This document shows positions 32,527 to 43,514 of a stretch of DNA of 55,079 nucleotides, piece after piece. The position numbers and the translations under genes are program-made. Positions within the stretch are counted from its first letter, which is position 1. Each line of letters opens with the position of its first letter. The notes beneath the pieces were generated by a model. That model ran no database searches. It was not told the origin of the DNA and saw nothing but the letters and a program-made list of their open reading frames with translations. The stretch is from contig JAJTUP010000169.1 in the NCBI GenBank assembly GCA_021399435.1, positions 1 to 55,079 on the forward strand, in the 5' to 3' direction. Source of the stretch: Diaporthe sp. PMI_573. Lineage: Eukaryota; Ascomycota; Sordariomycetes; Diaporthales; Diaporthaceae.

Positions 32527-34907
32527 CTATCGACTTCGTTGTATACCACTAAACAAGAGTGGGTCTCGAAGAGTCTTAGTGATCAGCGGGAGATCAAAAG
32601 CGCCGTAAAGCCAAAATAAACCATGCATATGTAATGAGTGTCGTTCATTTGTCTCAACCAGACCAATGTAGTGCTTGACGCGTCCAAAAATCGATGGATT
32701 GCCAACACGAACATATTCTTCAAAAAAACACTCCATTTCTCGATGGAAAAACACAGCTGCACTGAGAGGATCGCTTGCCGCGTGAGATGTATGTTCCCAC
32801 CGGGCTGCAACAAACTCGTTCTGTAGTTGTATTACTCCAGGTTCAACAAGACGCTTCTTGCTCAGTTTGATGCGAACTGGATGGTCGAGATCGTTTGGGT
32901 TCACTGTTAGCCAGATAGCTGGCAGACCTGCGGAAACACAAAGAGATTCGATGCGTCCTCGACACTTCCGTCTGGCCTCGCTTGAAAAGGGATGGTTCTC
33001 GCTGTACACAGATAGCTCTCTGAGCATGGCTGTTACTTCCTGATCGGTGGTCCTGCCATCCGCTTTCAGCTCAGCCCGCGCACGCTCTAATCGATCCTGG
33101 TCCTCCCTGAGATTTGTGTGTGTAACTCCACCAGCCGATTATAATTCGCATGGTGCATTCTCGCAAAACTGATCTGACGGTTCGTTGATCGTAGAAGCAT
33201 ATCAAATGCTAAGAATGCAAATGCTGGGTGTACCGCAAAGCGTCCACCTTCTTGACGCAATACGATTCTTAGCCAACGTCGAAGACTGAGATTCCGGATC
33301 GGTAGCGAGACTCCATCAACAGGATCCACTGCTTTTGTTGAGATCGGACCACCAAGCCCGCTTGGAAATAACACTCCAAACGTTTTTGCCCAAAAATTGG
33401 GCTCAAAGCTGTCTGCAAACTGATGCTTTCGCCCAACATCGATGAAGGGTTCATATCCAAGACCAGAATTTTGTCCCTGGTCTCTAGGTGGAAAATGCTG
33501 ACCGCTAGCAGGATCACAAATAAAGTCGAATCGATCAGCGTTATCGTGGGCCCTATCCTCATCCAGTGGAAACAGACCACTTAAGAGACTTGGTTCGTTG
33601 AATCCTCCGGAATCGTCGGCTGTTGGACTGAAATCCCTCTGATCAGACCCGGGATCATTGGGGATATCAAGAGCCTCTTGTACAACCTCATTTATCGATG
33701 ATTCCAAATCCTCCTCCCTGAGGTCATCCTGATCAGGCCTATCAAGACCAGACGTAATAGGAGCAGAACGAATATCTGAGACACAGGAGTCGTCTATTTC
33801 CTCCAGATGATCCCAAACGACTCTAGGTACTGATGTCTCAGGGTCAAGATCCCAAGACCACACTAAAGCCTCATCGATCTGAACATTGGCGTATAATTCA
33901 TCGTGACTTTTCTTCCAGCGCAAAGCGTCAATGATTTTTTTTCGACGAACAGACATCAATCTCATGAGCTCAGTCGCAGACGGCACCTGAGCACCGCTCC
34001 AGCATACTCGAATACTCTCCATCATCTTGACCAATGGATGAGGTAGAACCGTCGCTGTGAGACTATCCAGATCATTAACGAAAACAGTTATATGACCTTT
34101 CTTGTGTTGTCGATAATGCCACGATGTTCCGGTAGTCGCTGGTTTGCAATATCTTGTGATGTACCCATAAGGAACGTTTAGACTGATCAGTCGTTCCTCA
34201 GCAATTGTGAGACCTCTTAGGGCTAATGGATAAAGATGAGAGCATGTGAGGAAACGAAGGTCTCCTCCGCAATTTTCTGGCTGCTTCTGACTTCGAATAT
34301 CCCCATCACAGTCGTTACAAATGTTTGCGTGGCCATCGTTCTGATCAGTTGGAAAGCATGACCGGCACTGAATTTTTGCAGAGAGAAACTGCTTCAGAAC
34401 CGGTGAAAGCTGGTTCTGCCATCGGAACTTCCGAATATCTTTCGGTGGAGTTTGTACTAAGCAAATAGCACAGCTTTCTGTTGGCAATGTACTCTCGTCA
34501 TACATAGACCTCAGATAAGACTGAACAGTCTCTAGCTTTAGGTCTCGTGGGACTTCGTCACACCATTCGCTCCGATCAGACGCGATCCTCTCCTGGTCGT
34601 AGTCCAGGCGAATCTGGGACAGAATATTCGCAATAGCTTCCCTTCTGGGCTCATAAAACTGTCGTTGTACGTCCTCAAACTCTTCACTTCTGTCATCTGC
34701 TACCTGGCTAGCTGACCAGACATGCTGTAATCCTGCCATCTGATCAGAAGTAGAGGATGATGTGCCAGTCTCTACAACAGCGCTGCCTACTCCTGACACA
34801 GCGTCACTCGTTTCCCTCGCAATTTTGCTAGCTCGATCGCTTGACTCTGGATCAGCTCGACGCCATCTGCTGCCTTCCAACTCAACTCTCCATCTCTGGG
34901 GCGCCAT
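32527..34907 (-). pseudogene. Helitron Rep-type (Helitron_like_N) protein, frameshifted, helicase missing
   Basis: Translation from ATG 34907 (MAPQRWRVELEGSRWRR) is open to 33087. It contains an N-terminal cysteine-rich segment (CAICLVQTPP; CRSCFPTDQNDGHANICNDC) of a kind seen before Helitron Rep domains, a long acidic linker, then FWAKTFGVLFPSGLGGP and the HPAFAFLAFDMLLRSTNRQI block typical of Helitron_like_N. Near 33105 a one-base shift moves the frame to NLREDQDRLERARAELKADG, and the second part (32527-33027) holds WLTVNPNDLDHPV and the HUH motif within ERHSLHMHGLFWL. It stops soon after. The Rep catalytic Tyr region and the PIF1-like helicase are absent. Thus a truncated Helitron, replication-dead as shown. 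Confidence 0.85.
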
Positions 34908-35065
34908 TGACTTGATAGAAAAAGATAATCTGTTTAGAACTTGTTGATAGTAGTCTCCAAATTGATGATTAGGATAGTGAATAGAGACCAAAATGCAAGT
35001 GAACTGAACAGAACACCGCAAAACCCCAATCTCTAACTGCCAACTCTGCTAATTGCCGAATGATG

Positions 35066-35520
35066 GACCCCTGACTGAAACTATAATAAGCAACCTGATC
35101 ACCCATCCCCAGCAATGCTACATACCGACCTCCTGCTAAACTCTAAATCCTCGGATTAAACTGTAATACGCAGCCTGATTATCAGCCACTAATAATGCTG
35201 GGTATTAGATCAGCCCCTGACTTAACCTGCTTCAGGCGACCTGATGACCAACCCTGCTGCAGGTACACATCAAACCAGAATGAAATCTGAAGCCCCTGAC
35301 ATGAATTACAAAACGCAACCTGATCACCACACCTTGATACTGCTGAAGAATACGTACTACTATACCTTAAGCCCCTATCTTAAACTGCGACACGCGGGCC
35401 GATTCTCAGCCCCTGAACATGCCACATATCCACACCGATCTTGAGCATCCAACTTAGACTGTCAGAGACGACCTGATCTCTCCATCTTGTATCAGTTTCA
35501 CAACCAATGCCGAACACAAC
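35066..35520. repeat. Degenerate ~79-bp tandem array with CCTGATNA cores
   Basis: About six diverged units begin CCCCTGAC or similar (35068, ~35149, 35214, 35293, 35372, ~35447). Three successive starts are exactly 79 bp apart. Each carries a core like CAACCTGATCAC or GACCTGATNN about 25 bp in. The array lies in the intergenic space between the divergent Helitron gene (start 34907) and the gene starting at 35978, so it may be a shared cis-regulatory region. Confidence 0.7.
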
Positions 35521-35977
35521 TCACACCGTCTTATCATTTCTGGAACATGAGCGCGTCATAAGTTGTCTTATTCATAGTACTTCATCTCCTCATGTGATAA
35601 TAATCATGATCAACTGGGAGGGGATGTTGGAAAGCGACTGGATAGATCACCACCCTGCTCAACCTGCTACAAAACGATTCTGAATCATCTCCTTGGTTTT
35701 GAATTAGCCTGATCAGCGATGCTAAGTATAATAAAATGAAATCTATAATGCTTTCCTGACTAATATCACATGTGGAATTCAAAGACCCTCGGCCGTCACC
35801 TGATACATATGAAATATGTTCCATATAATCAGGTTCTCGAATTAGGTCCCACCTCACTGTTTTCCATGCTCTACAGCTTTCACATCTGTCCTTCCTCTAT
35901 CCTGATTTATAATTGAATTTAATCTCTGCTTTACCATACTTACTTCTCCTATTCTCCTTTAGTCTGAGCAGAAGGCC

Positions 35978-37494
35978 ATGACTATGACTGTCAAGATTCC
36001 CCTACCGAAATATGAAGGCCAGCTACGGCCTGGTGTTCTCGGATCTCCCCTAAGTATTACCATTCTGGGGGAGATTCTGGATCCCAAGGCCGTTCCAAGA
36101 GAGAAGCAAGACATCACATACGGCAGTTTTTCTGCCACAGTTCCAATCTCATTCTGCCCACCAAATTGGATTGAGCAGGACTATATTAACCTCCTGGTTG
36201 ATGGTGGAGGGGGCGGCGGAGGTTTTGATGCCAGATTGATTGCATTTGAGCCATGGTTCACGAATAACACTGATCAGGTAGGCTTGCACGGTGATGGTGC
36301 CTGGTTTCAAATCACAGCGCCTATGATGCCGTACAAGTTCCCTGTGCACAGCGACCTGTCCTCTGATGACTCTCTGATCTCAATGCCCCTTATTCTTCCC
36401 AAAGACCGCATGATTCAAGCGTAAGCAATCCCAAACCACTCACGCTGTCTGATCAGACTGCTAATAAATTCAAAGCATTGCACCTAGACTGCCTAGTCAA
36501 CTCAAGAATATAGCCGAAAGAGATAAGGACGTCTTCCCTGCCCTACCGCCGTTAGCCAGCTTTGATGGACCTATCGATAAGACAACCTTCTCCATCAACC
36601 CATCCCCTCACTGGCCAATTGGACAGAGAGATGCACTCTGCTTCGTTCGACTAAGTACCTATATCCACTCCTCAAATGGCCCTTTTCAAGGCCGTTACTA
36701 CTATATGTACCATGTCCTTCTTATCTTCCCACTAAATCAACAACCATGGAAACAACGCTGTCAAAGTTGGTCAACGAGGAATCCACTCCAAGATCGCGAC
36801 TGGATATATGGTGTAGGGCATATTGTTGGCATTCTGAACCCTGAGCTCCTTAAAGTCAAGCCCCCGAATTATGAAGACATGCCAATACTCGTCATTATTC
36901 CTTCTGAGTGGCAAATTACAGGCAAACTACAACTGGAAGGTGCTCCACCGCCGCCATATATGAACACACAACAGTCCGTTGATCCAACCACACCATCCTC
37001 ACAGAACCAAATCAGATCAAGGCGGTATGGGACCTCATCGTCGCCAGAGCAAACTCGCCAGACAGGTATGCAATATCCTTTGATACTGTCGTGTACCCTA
37101 CCCAACAAGAACGTCCTTACTGATCACTCTGAACTTAGACCAATCCTCCCAGCCCAACCCCACAACACCTGTGATAAATCGAGATGCAACCGTCCCAGGA
37201 CCTAGCAGATCTTGTAAATACTATCTTGTCTGGTGCTTGCTTTACGGATTACTGCTGACAACGTGAACTCTGATCATAGCTCCCACGATGACACCTACCG
37301 ACCAACTGATCATTGAGTCCACTATACTGAATCAGGATGAAGAGGATATCTTTGGTACCTCAAACCCACCATCACCGACGACGACGGCCTCGCCTACCCG
37401 TGCTCAACAGCGTTCCTCAAGGAAAGGGAAGCAACGCGCTGAGCAGGCAGACGCCAATGCTGAGAGCTCAAAGCGCAAAAGGAGATGGCTATAG
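35978..37494 (+). CDS. Hypothetical protein, four exons, associated with the CTGATCAG block
   Basis: Exons 35978-36420, 36476-37065, 37139-37213 and 37280-37494 encode 440 residues. All three introns (55, 73 and 66 nt) are GT-AG, each contains a TGATCA motif, and together they keep the frame. The N-terminus (MTMTVKIPLPKYEGQLRPGV) and the core (NLLVDGGGGGGGFDARLIAF; GRYYYMYHVLLIFPLNQQPW; DWIYGVGHIVGILNPELL) look globular. The tail from about residue 310 is Pro/Ser/Thr/Gln-rich and ends with a basic stretch (RSSRKGKQRAEQ ... SKRKRRWL), a likely nuclear localisation signal. No known family is recognised. The gene is divergent to the Helitron Rep gene across the tandem array and shares its unusual motif density, so I infer it is cargo or a component of the same element. 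Confidence 0.65.
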
Positions 37495-37630
37495 TAGCAT
37501 ATTGCATTTCACTGATATTTGTTAGATATGATCAGGGGTCTATTGCCAATTCGGAGGAATGACGGAAGGGTTTGCTTTCTTGAATGATACTAAAAAGCCA
37601 CATGTAGTCTGCTGATTTAGTGTTTCTCTA

Positions 37631-38158
37631 TTGAAGAATAATCCACTCTCTTGTCCTGAATATACTGGTATAGTAGCGAATTTTGATCAGATACTCTATA
37701 GCAATATATATGAACTACGTGCTTCAGACGCAGCAAGCCTTCGAGACACCTTTGCTCCTTATAATGTCAAACTCTTCCTCAGGGACACAGGTCTAAACAT
37801 ATGGTATCAAGCGGCCTTAATTCTAAGGGACGAAGATTCGGAACCCTAGAATGACCCTATCCTTAAGCCGGAACTTGATGTCATGGCTCCCAATGTACAT
37901 CACTACTTTCTAGATCCTAAACAAAATCGACATCTACAAGCAAGCCTATTTTGGGTACCTGAATTTAACTTCCTTTCTGACCAGACCCCGTCTGAATTGA
38001 AGGACTCACTACCTAATCGAGACTACTTATATGTTATTAAAAGAAATAACCTAGCCGACGATTCTTCATCAGATGTTCTTTCCATTAATGCTCACACCAG
38101 ATCAACCACCAGTGCACAACGCAAAGAAGGCGATGATCAGGCCAGAGCTGCTCCATGA
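37631..38158 (+). pseudogene. Hypothetical gene with an in-frame stop
   Basis: One frame runs MKNNPLSCPEYTGIVANFDQ ... LILRDEDSEP, a TAG at 37847-37849, and then continues as DPILKPELDVMAPNVHHYFL and ASLFWVPEFNFLSDQTP to a stop at 38158. The equal protein quality either side of the stop suggests a CAG-to-TAG change in an otherwise open gene. No family is recognised. It may be an upstream part of the same transcript as 38323-39478. Confidence 0.5.
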
Positions 38159-38322
38159 AATGGAGATATTGAAATTTCTACACGGGAGATTTCTAACATT
38201 TAACTCCTTTTTGTTCTCTGACTTCTTGAAGTCTCCAACCTAGGGAAGGAAGTACCTGGACCTAGTTCGCATACCCACGCATCTGTTCATGTATCTGCTC
38301 ATTTGAAAAACAACGCATTGAT

Positions 38323-39478
38323 TTGCTAGCCTTTTCTGTTGCTAGTCTATCAGAGCACTTCGGAGGCGGGATGGATGTGATCAACAATACCAGAATGCTG
38401 CTTCTGGAGAATCAGGAGCAACTTTCCAGGGGCAAATGCGGCCTGATCGATTGGACGAAGAGCTTGCTTTTCAATTCCAAGCACATCTTTTTGGCTGCTG
38501 GAGGCAAGGAGGATACGATCAGAGACATGCTTGTCACGACATTCCGCATGGAACTGGGAAGCCGAAGCAGACCACTCCGTTGGCCTGAACAGCCAGCAAT
38601 TCAGGACTGGAACTATAAAACCTACTGCCGCCCTAACGACGAAAACCCGTGCGGTGCTGATTTCTTACCAAACCGCTTAGGGCTGCCACCAGACATTGAC
38701 ATACCCGAAATCTCAACAGAGGATGCTGCTCAGATCACTGGTCGAGAGACAGGATCAGTATCTGTCATGGCTGAGCAGTGTTACGCGATAAGCGCTAACT
38801 TTACAATCCGAAGTGACAGCTTGGGGGCAACCCCCAGCGTTCGAGGGACGCCCGTGCCTGGCCCATCCGACCCCTTCGCTGACCAGCCCTCAACGCCAAC
38901 ACCTCAACAACGGAAAGTCCGAAAGACGAAGGCTGAGCTGATGAAGAATATTAATCAGCTGAACCTTGATGATCCCACGCTCGAAATGACCCCAACTGGA
39001 CATCGCCATAGAAAAGGCGGTTCATCTGGCGCTGATCAGAATCTCCCACAACAAGTGCCACGGCTGCGACTTCAAAGTGAGCCTCAGCAACACCTTCCGC
39101 AGCAGTCCTGGTCCCCGACAGCGAGCCACATCACAAGACCAGCCAGCTAGACACTCTCCACTGGCACTTCGACCAGTTCAGATTCCCCCACAATTGGTTA
39201 TACCCCCATTCCGAGCGCAGCAGGCCCCAGTGCCACCCGCACCTCAAACCTCCACACAGAGACGTGAAACCTCATCACGCCACTATGTAGAGCGATCAGG
39301 TTATGCCCTTCGAGACCGGAATCAACGAGGCAATACACCTGCTCCCGAGGTCCCAGATTGGGATGATATTTGGAGAGAGTCACACCACGCGGTGGTAATC
39401 CCCAATATTGATGACGATTTCCAGGGTTGGCAATATGAGATGGCGAAAGAGCGATGGGATCGCGAGCACCAAGGTTGA
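38323..39478 (+). pseudogene. Hypothetical Pro/Gln-rich protein, frame change near 39080
   Basis: The first frame (38323-39150) lacks an ATG at its beginning and reads SVASLSEHFGGGMDVINNTR, then GLIDWTKSLLFNSKHIFLAA and a disordered Pro/Gln/Ser region. The sensible continuation (SSPGPRQRATSQDQPARHSP ... WDDIWRESHHAVVIPNIDDD) lies in the next frame from about 39077 to the stop at 39478. Either a small intron or a one-base indel connects them. Unknown family. It shares the CTGATCAG motif with its neighbours. Confidence 0.5.
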
Positions 39479-39960
39479 GGTGGGAAGAAAATGGTGTTCT
39501 AGTTTTGTCATTTCTTATGTAATCAGACACAATCTCCTCTCATGAATACGGGGCTTACTAAGCTAGCAGATTTCTTGTGGTGGTTTTCCTTTTCCCATTG
39601 ACGAGTAAATCTTAAGGATTCAATAATAATTGCGATGCTTCTTACCTGATCAGTCCTTGACACGTGTCTTAAAAGTACTCCTTTCCTTATCTACTACAGC
39701 CGTGCTGGGTGAGGTATGTGGTACTGATGACTTTGGCTGATTAGGGGCCCTTGCTGTGTACAAATATCTCTACCTACGTACTTATTTTGAAAATTTAATT
39801 AACGACTTCTTTCTCTATGCCTTCTGACCAGACTTTTATTTGACATATTATGATTGTCCCTATAATCATCTTGCCCCTATGGCGTAGGCTACTCATAGCG
39901 CATGCGAACTCGATGCTCCACAAATATAATCCTTAAATATGCTCTCATTCCAAGAAATCC

Positions 39961-40022
39961 GGGGCTGATAGCTCAGTGGGAAGAGCGTCAGATAGTCTAA
40001 GTTGTAGTTCCGACCTTTTGCA
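39961..40022 (+). repeat. tRNA-like fragment / SINE head
   Basis: GCTGATAGCTCAGTGGG and AAGAGCGTCAGA form a good A box and D-arm, followed by GTAGTTCCGACC in place of a proper B box and then a T-run. It resembles a decayed tRNA head of a SINE, or a tRNA pseudogene. Confidence 0.45.
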
Positions 40023-40432
40023 ATTTTTTTTTTTCCAAACCCCGCTGAATTCTTCAAGCCGATTTGTGAGCCGCTTTAGCGGCGCTCGGAAATTCCTGTT
40101 CCATAGTACAGTAGTGTACTTCTATATACCGTAATTTTCACAAGCTGTGGAGACGTTGTCATATTAAATAGTATTCGGAGTACTAATTAGTATAAAATTA
40201 GATCAGCTTCCCATTCCCTTCATTCTAATTAAACACTAAGACATTATGCAAAATAATTAGTTTAGAATATAGAGTACTAAATACAAAACCTACACTGTAC
40301 TATATCGTTGAATAAGTATTATCTTCGGGGTCAAGATATTCCTCGAGATCCCCACGTGGTAGAACATGTATTCTGGGGCTCGTGCCTCGTCAGACTTGAT
40401 GTAGATGAACTTGTAGTTTGGAGTGAAGAAGA
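40023..40432. other. AT-rich intergenic stretch
   Basis: No gene or repeat recognised. Confidence 0.5.
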
Positions 40433-41385
40433 AGTACTGTAACGGCCAGTAATATCCAGCATGGAAGCTGTTGTATTGGCACTACGTACGAAGATTCTAA
40501 GCTTAAGGAGAGAAGAAGAAAGGAAAGAAACTCGCGATGTGCGACGCGTTGGAGAAGTTTAATAACAGTGGTCCGTGCCTGTGGCAGGGACCAGCCCCTG
40601 CCAGCACCTTGTGGTGGTGTCAGCCCGTCTAGTGGTGACAACCGCCACACTACCCCCCTCCAAAGCGCGGACGGCAGAGGCGTGCGGGCTTTTAAAGGTG
40701 ACGCTTGATCTTGGTCTTGGTCTTGGACCCCAGCTCTCCGTGCGCTGCTACGTTGTCTTCGTCATGATCAGGATCGGCTTCGTCCTTGGCAGCGGCTCTG
40801 ATCCATTCCTGTAGTCGTTTAGGCGGTCCTGGGGCATCCGGGTGGAGTTGATGAAAGCTTTCCAAGGCAATGGGGGCATTCTTGAAGTTTCTCGCTGGGT
40901 ACCAAGTATCATCCGGATCGCAGCCGCGCCAGGCGGCTTGATATTGTAACGTCTTTGTCTTTCCAAGCAGCCGTGAACGTTCTATGTGGTCGACTTCATA
41001 CTCTGGCTCACCGTTAATGTCCTCTGGTGGCGGTGGGGTTTGGTGTTGTTGCGGTAGCGGGTCATCCGGGGCCTTTCTCAACCGGTCGGCATGGAACAGG
41101 TTTGTCATTGAGTACGACGGGGGCAAGTCAAGAACATAACTGTACCCCCGTTCTTGTTTGATCTTGAACGGGCCTACCCGCTGGGATTCTAAACGCGTTG
41201 TTGGGGCGGTTGTAGAAAACCCCTTCTTCTTCAGGAAAACCATGTCTTCAACAGAGAAGTCTGCTGGGCGTGCGACGCGTTGGAGAAGTTTAATAACAGT
41301 GGTCCGTGCCTGTGGCAGGGACCAGCCCCTGCCAGCACCTTGTGGTGGTGTCAGCCCGTCTAGTGGTGACAACCGCCACAAGTAC
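40433..41385 (-). mobile_element. Internally deleted chromodomain Gypsy LTR element with target duplications
   Basis: The direct repeat AGTAC flanks the element (40433-40437 and 41381-41385). On minus: a partial 5' LTR (41380-41271, first 110 bp only), then the end of pol, a polypurine tract (GGAGGGGGGTAG) and a full 3' LTR (40649-40438). The LTR is the same family as the solo LTR at 1572-1782. The deletion joins the middle of the 5' LTR (GCGTCGCA) to the integrase C-terminus, removing gag, protease, reverse transcriptase, RNase H and most of integrase. Confidence 0.93.
40692..41270 (-). pseudogene. Gypsy integrase C-terminus and chromodomain
   Basis: The minus strand encodes FSVEDMVFLKKKGFSTTAPT, RVGPFKIKQERGYSYVLDLP (integrase C-terminal GPY/F-like module) and NLFHADRLRK. 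A chromodomain follows (EYEVDHIERSRLLGKTKTLQ; QAAWRGCDPDDTWYPARNFK), then a basic tail (GSKTKTKIKRHL). In Tf1/sushi-type chromoviruses the chromodomain tethers the integration complex to chromatin. Only this tail of the polyprotein remains; it stays open because it is fused to LTR sequence at its 5' side. Confidence 0.9.
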
Positions 41386-42425
41386 TACTTTATTAGAAAG
41401 TGTAAAAAGTATGTATTATTATATATTATAGTATCGTAGTTTTATCTGCTGTCCCTAGTTCGATCTATATATTTAAGAAACGAAGTACGTTCTTCTTTGC
41501 AACCGCAAGAATACTGCGCCATTCTTGAATTTCAAAACTTATTTCACCACCGCAAACCATATCTCGCTTTGCAATTTGGAACTGCAAACTTGGATGGAGG
41601 CTCAGATGATGAAGTTTGGCACCCTTTAATGACAATTTCCGCTAGTATGCCTCCATCTTAACCTTGTTTGTCAACCACAATTGTCTTGATCTTTACACGG
41701 TCCATCTTTTTAATCGCAATCATTACTGGTATAACCAAACAAATTTACCAGTCTAGAATTAGTAAAGAGCCAACGCTGTGAACAATTTCGAACGCATTTT
41801 TGTATGTGCGGATAGAGGAACCAGCATCTGGCGACGACGAAAAAGAGGTTGCTGGGCTGCTACGCGTGCTGGAAGTCCTATCGGAAGCTAAGACTGCTTG
41901 GACGACATTTATTGTGGCCACGTAGTTGTAAAAGAGTGTATTCACCAGATGCCTCGGTGCGTGCAGACATGGGAGAAGCTTACTGAAGAGTAGGCGTCAA
42001 GCCGATACCGGTCTGCTGTGCATCAGGAGTGGCTGCAGGAGTAACAGGCGCAATGCCATTTTCCGTGACGAGAGGAGAGCCAGCGGGCTCACATCCTACT
42101 GGACTAGGGTCCAGCAGAGCCTTTCCACGAAGACAGAAGCTAAGACACATGTCCCTTCCTGTGGCAGCCGAGCAACTTCCAGCCGCATTTAAGCCTTTGT
42201 AGCGCAACTCAAACTCAGTTGTTGCCGTCCAGTACAAACGCGGTGGAGAGGGTAGCAAGGCAGTGTCAAGAGGAGCTCGTGTGCCAAGGGGGCCAAGGGA
42301 GAAAATGCCAAGACTGACAAGGGCCAATAGGGAAAGAGTTTGATTTCTTCTTCGTTGTGTCACACAGAAGCTGAGAGTTCCCACCAGATGCAGAGGTTAG
42401 GCTCACTGGGCAACCTCCATCAGCA
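41386..42425. other. Intergenic with one possible small ORF on minus (41980-42384)
   Basis: A 134-codon minus frame starts MGTLSFCVTQRRRNQTLSLL, with a hydrophobic stretch (LALVSLGIFSLGPLG) that could be a signal peptide, followed by a Cys-containing region (CSAATGRDMCLSFCLRG). It could be a small secreted protein, but nothing else supports it. Confidence 0.3.
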
Positions 42426-42454
42426 AGACACTACTCCTTGTCAGAGCTCAGCGA

Positions 42455-42733
42455 TGTCTACAGAAAGACTCGAGATTAAATAAACCTTTCCTCGCCGACA
42501 ACGTTACCTGTCCCTATTGTGACCTCTCGTTGGATGCTTGGGAACCTGGCGATGAACCTTTAGAGTTACACCTGACCAATTCCCCTGGCTGCAGGTTCGT
42601 CCGACAAATGGCGGACAACGTGGACGGCGCCAGCAGCAATAACCTCACCGCCGTCGCTGAACCAAGAGCTACCAAGAAGGAAAACGCAGTATCAAATAAA
42701 AAGGGTCGTAAAAGATCGAATTGGCGCAACTGA
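42455..42733 (+). pseudogene. BIR-domain (survivin/Bir1-type) fragment
   Basis: The frame reads NKPFLADNVTCPYCDLSLDA, then WEPGDEPLELHLTNSPGCRF, followed by a Ser/Lys-rich tail ending GRKRSNWRN. The C-x2-C, W-x-P-x-D-x-P-x-x-x-H and final C match the zinc-binding second half of a BIR domain (C, C, H, C ligands). In fungi such domains occur in Bir1, a chromosomal passenger protein at centromeres and spindles. The first part of the domain and any downstream Bir1 sequence are missing; I regard it as a fragment. Confidence 0.7.
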
Positions 42734-43514
42734 GGCTGCAGTTGCACGCAGGGCTCTACGTCCCTTTTCTGCCGAGGCGGAACGTTGAGACCGAAGGCAC
42801 AAGTAAACACAAAATAGCTTCTGATAACCTGGCTCATCGTTATTGGAAGAAGGGTGCTCAGCTAGGACGAATCCAAAAAGTTTTATATCGGACAGAGATC
42901 AATTGGAACCGCCACTTTGACGTCATCCCAACCAAGGAGTTCATAGCGAGTGGGTGTAATTTATGGGAAGTCGGGATTGGAGTAGGGTGGTTAAATAGGT
43001 ATGCCTAGGAGCCAGTTTGGCTAAGGATGTTCCCAGCAGTCGGAAAAGATGTAGGAGAAGATGGGTTTGAATGGAGAGAACGTGGCAGGGCAGAGGATAG
43101 GGACTAGTAGCCCACTAACATAGATCGGGGGACAAGTAGTTAGGGACATGAGAGCAACAATAATGATGCTAATGATGTCTTTGATTAGAAACGAGAGGAA
43201 TTGGGTAGGAGAGGAGGAAAAGACACTGCGGATATAAATTACTGAGAGGTCGAGGAGGATGCTGTATGGAAGAGCTTGGCATGGCAGTCAATGGTGGAGA
43301 GTCAGAAGCCGACGGTTATATAATTCAGATCAAACATACTGTGTCATTGCCATTTCTCAATTGAAAAACAAAAAAAACATGGTTATTATCTGATACTGTA
43401 GTATGTGTTTATAAATCAAGTTCACAGCTCCTTTACTAAACTGGGCCATTATAAAGATATTCTGAATTTAAGCAATTTCAGAATATCTCTATATCTGTCC
43501 TCTTGGAATCAACT
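42734..43514. other. Intergenic, no gene seen
   Basis: Purine-rich, low-information sequence. No supported coding region. Confidence 0.45.

Larger units (their letters stand above)
32580..39655. other. Block saturated with the palindromic motif CTGATCAG
   Basis: By eye I find about 20 TGATCA sites in these 7.1 kb, about 19 of them extended to CTGATCA or TGATCAG. They lie in coding exons on both strands, in introns and between genes (e.g. near 33641, 33731, 34181, 34341, 34741, 35711, 36271, 36449, 37531, 37683, 38135, 39035, 39649). In the remaining ~48 kb CTGATCA/TGATCAG occurs only a handful of times. The density ties the Helitron gene and the plus-strand genes into one unit. Confidence 0.75.

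Noticed and set aside
40390..40650. Open frame across the LTR at 40.4 kb (also 1430-1717 and 1614-1856)
   Set aside because: These frames lie within LTR copies and have no protein family support.
41980..42384. Small secreted cysteine-rich effector on minus
   Set aside because: The signal-peptide-like start is suggestive, but there is no cleavage-site support, homologue or spacing pattern; mentioned only as a possible ORF.
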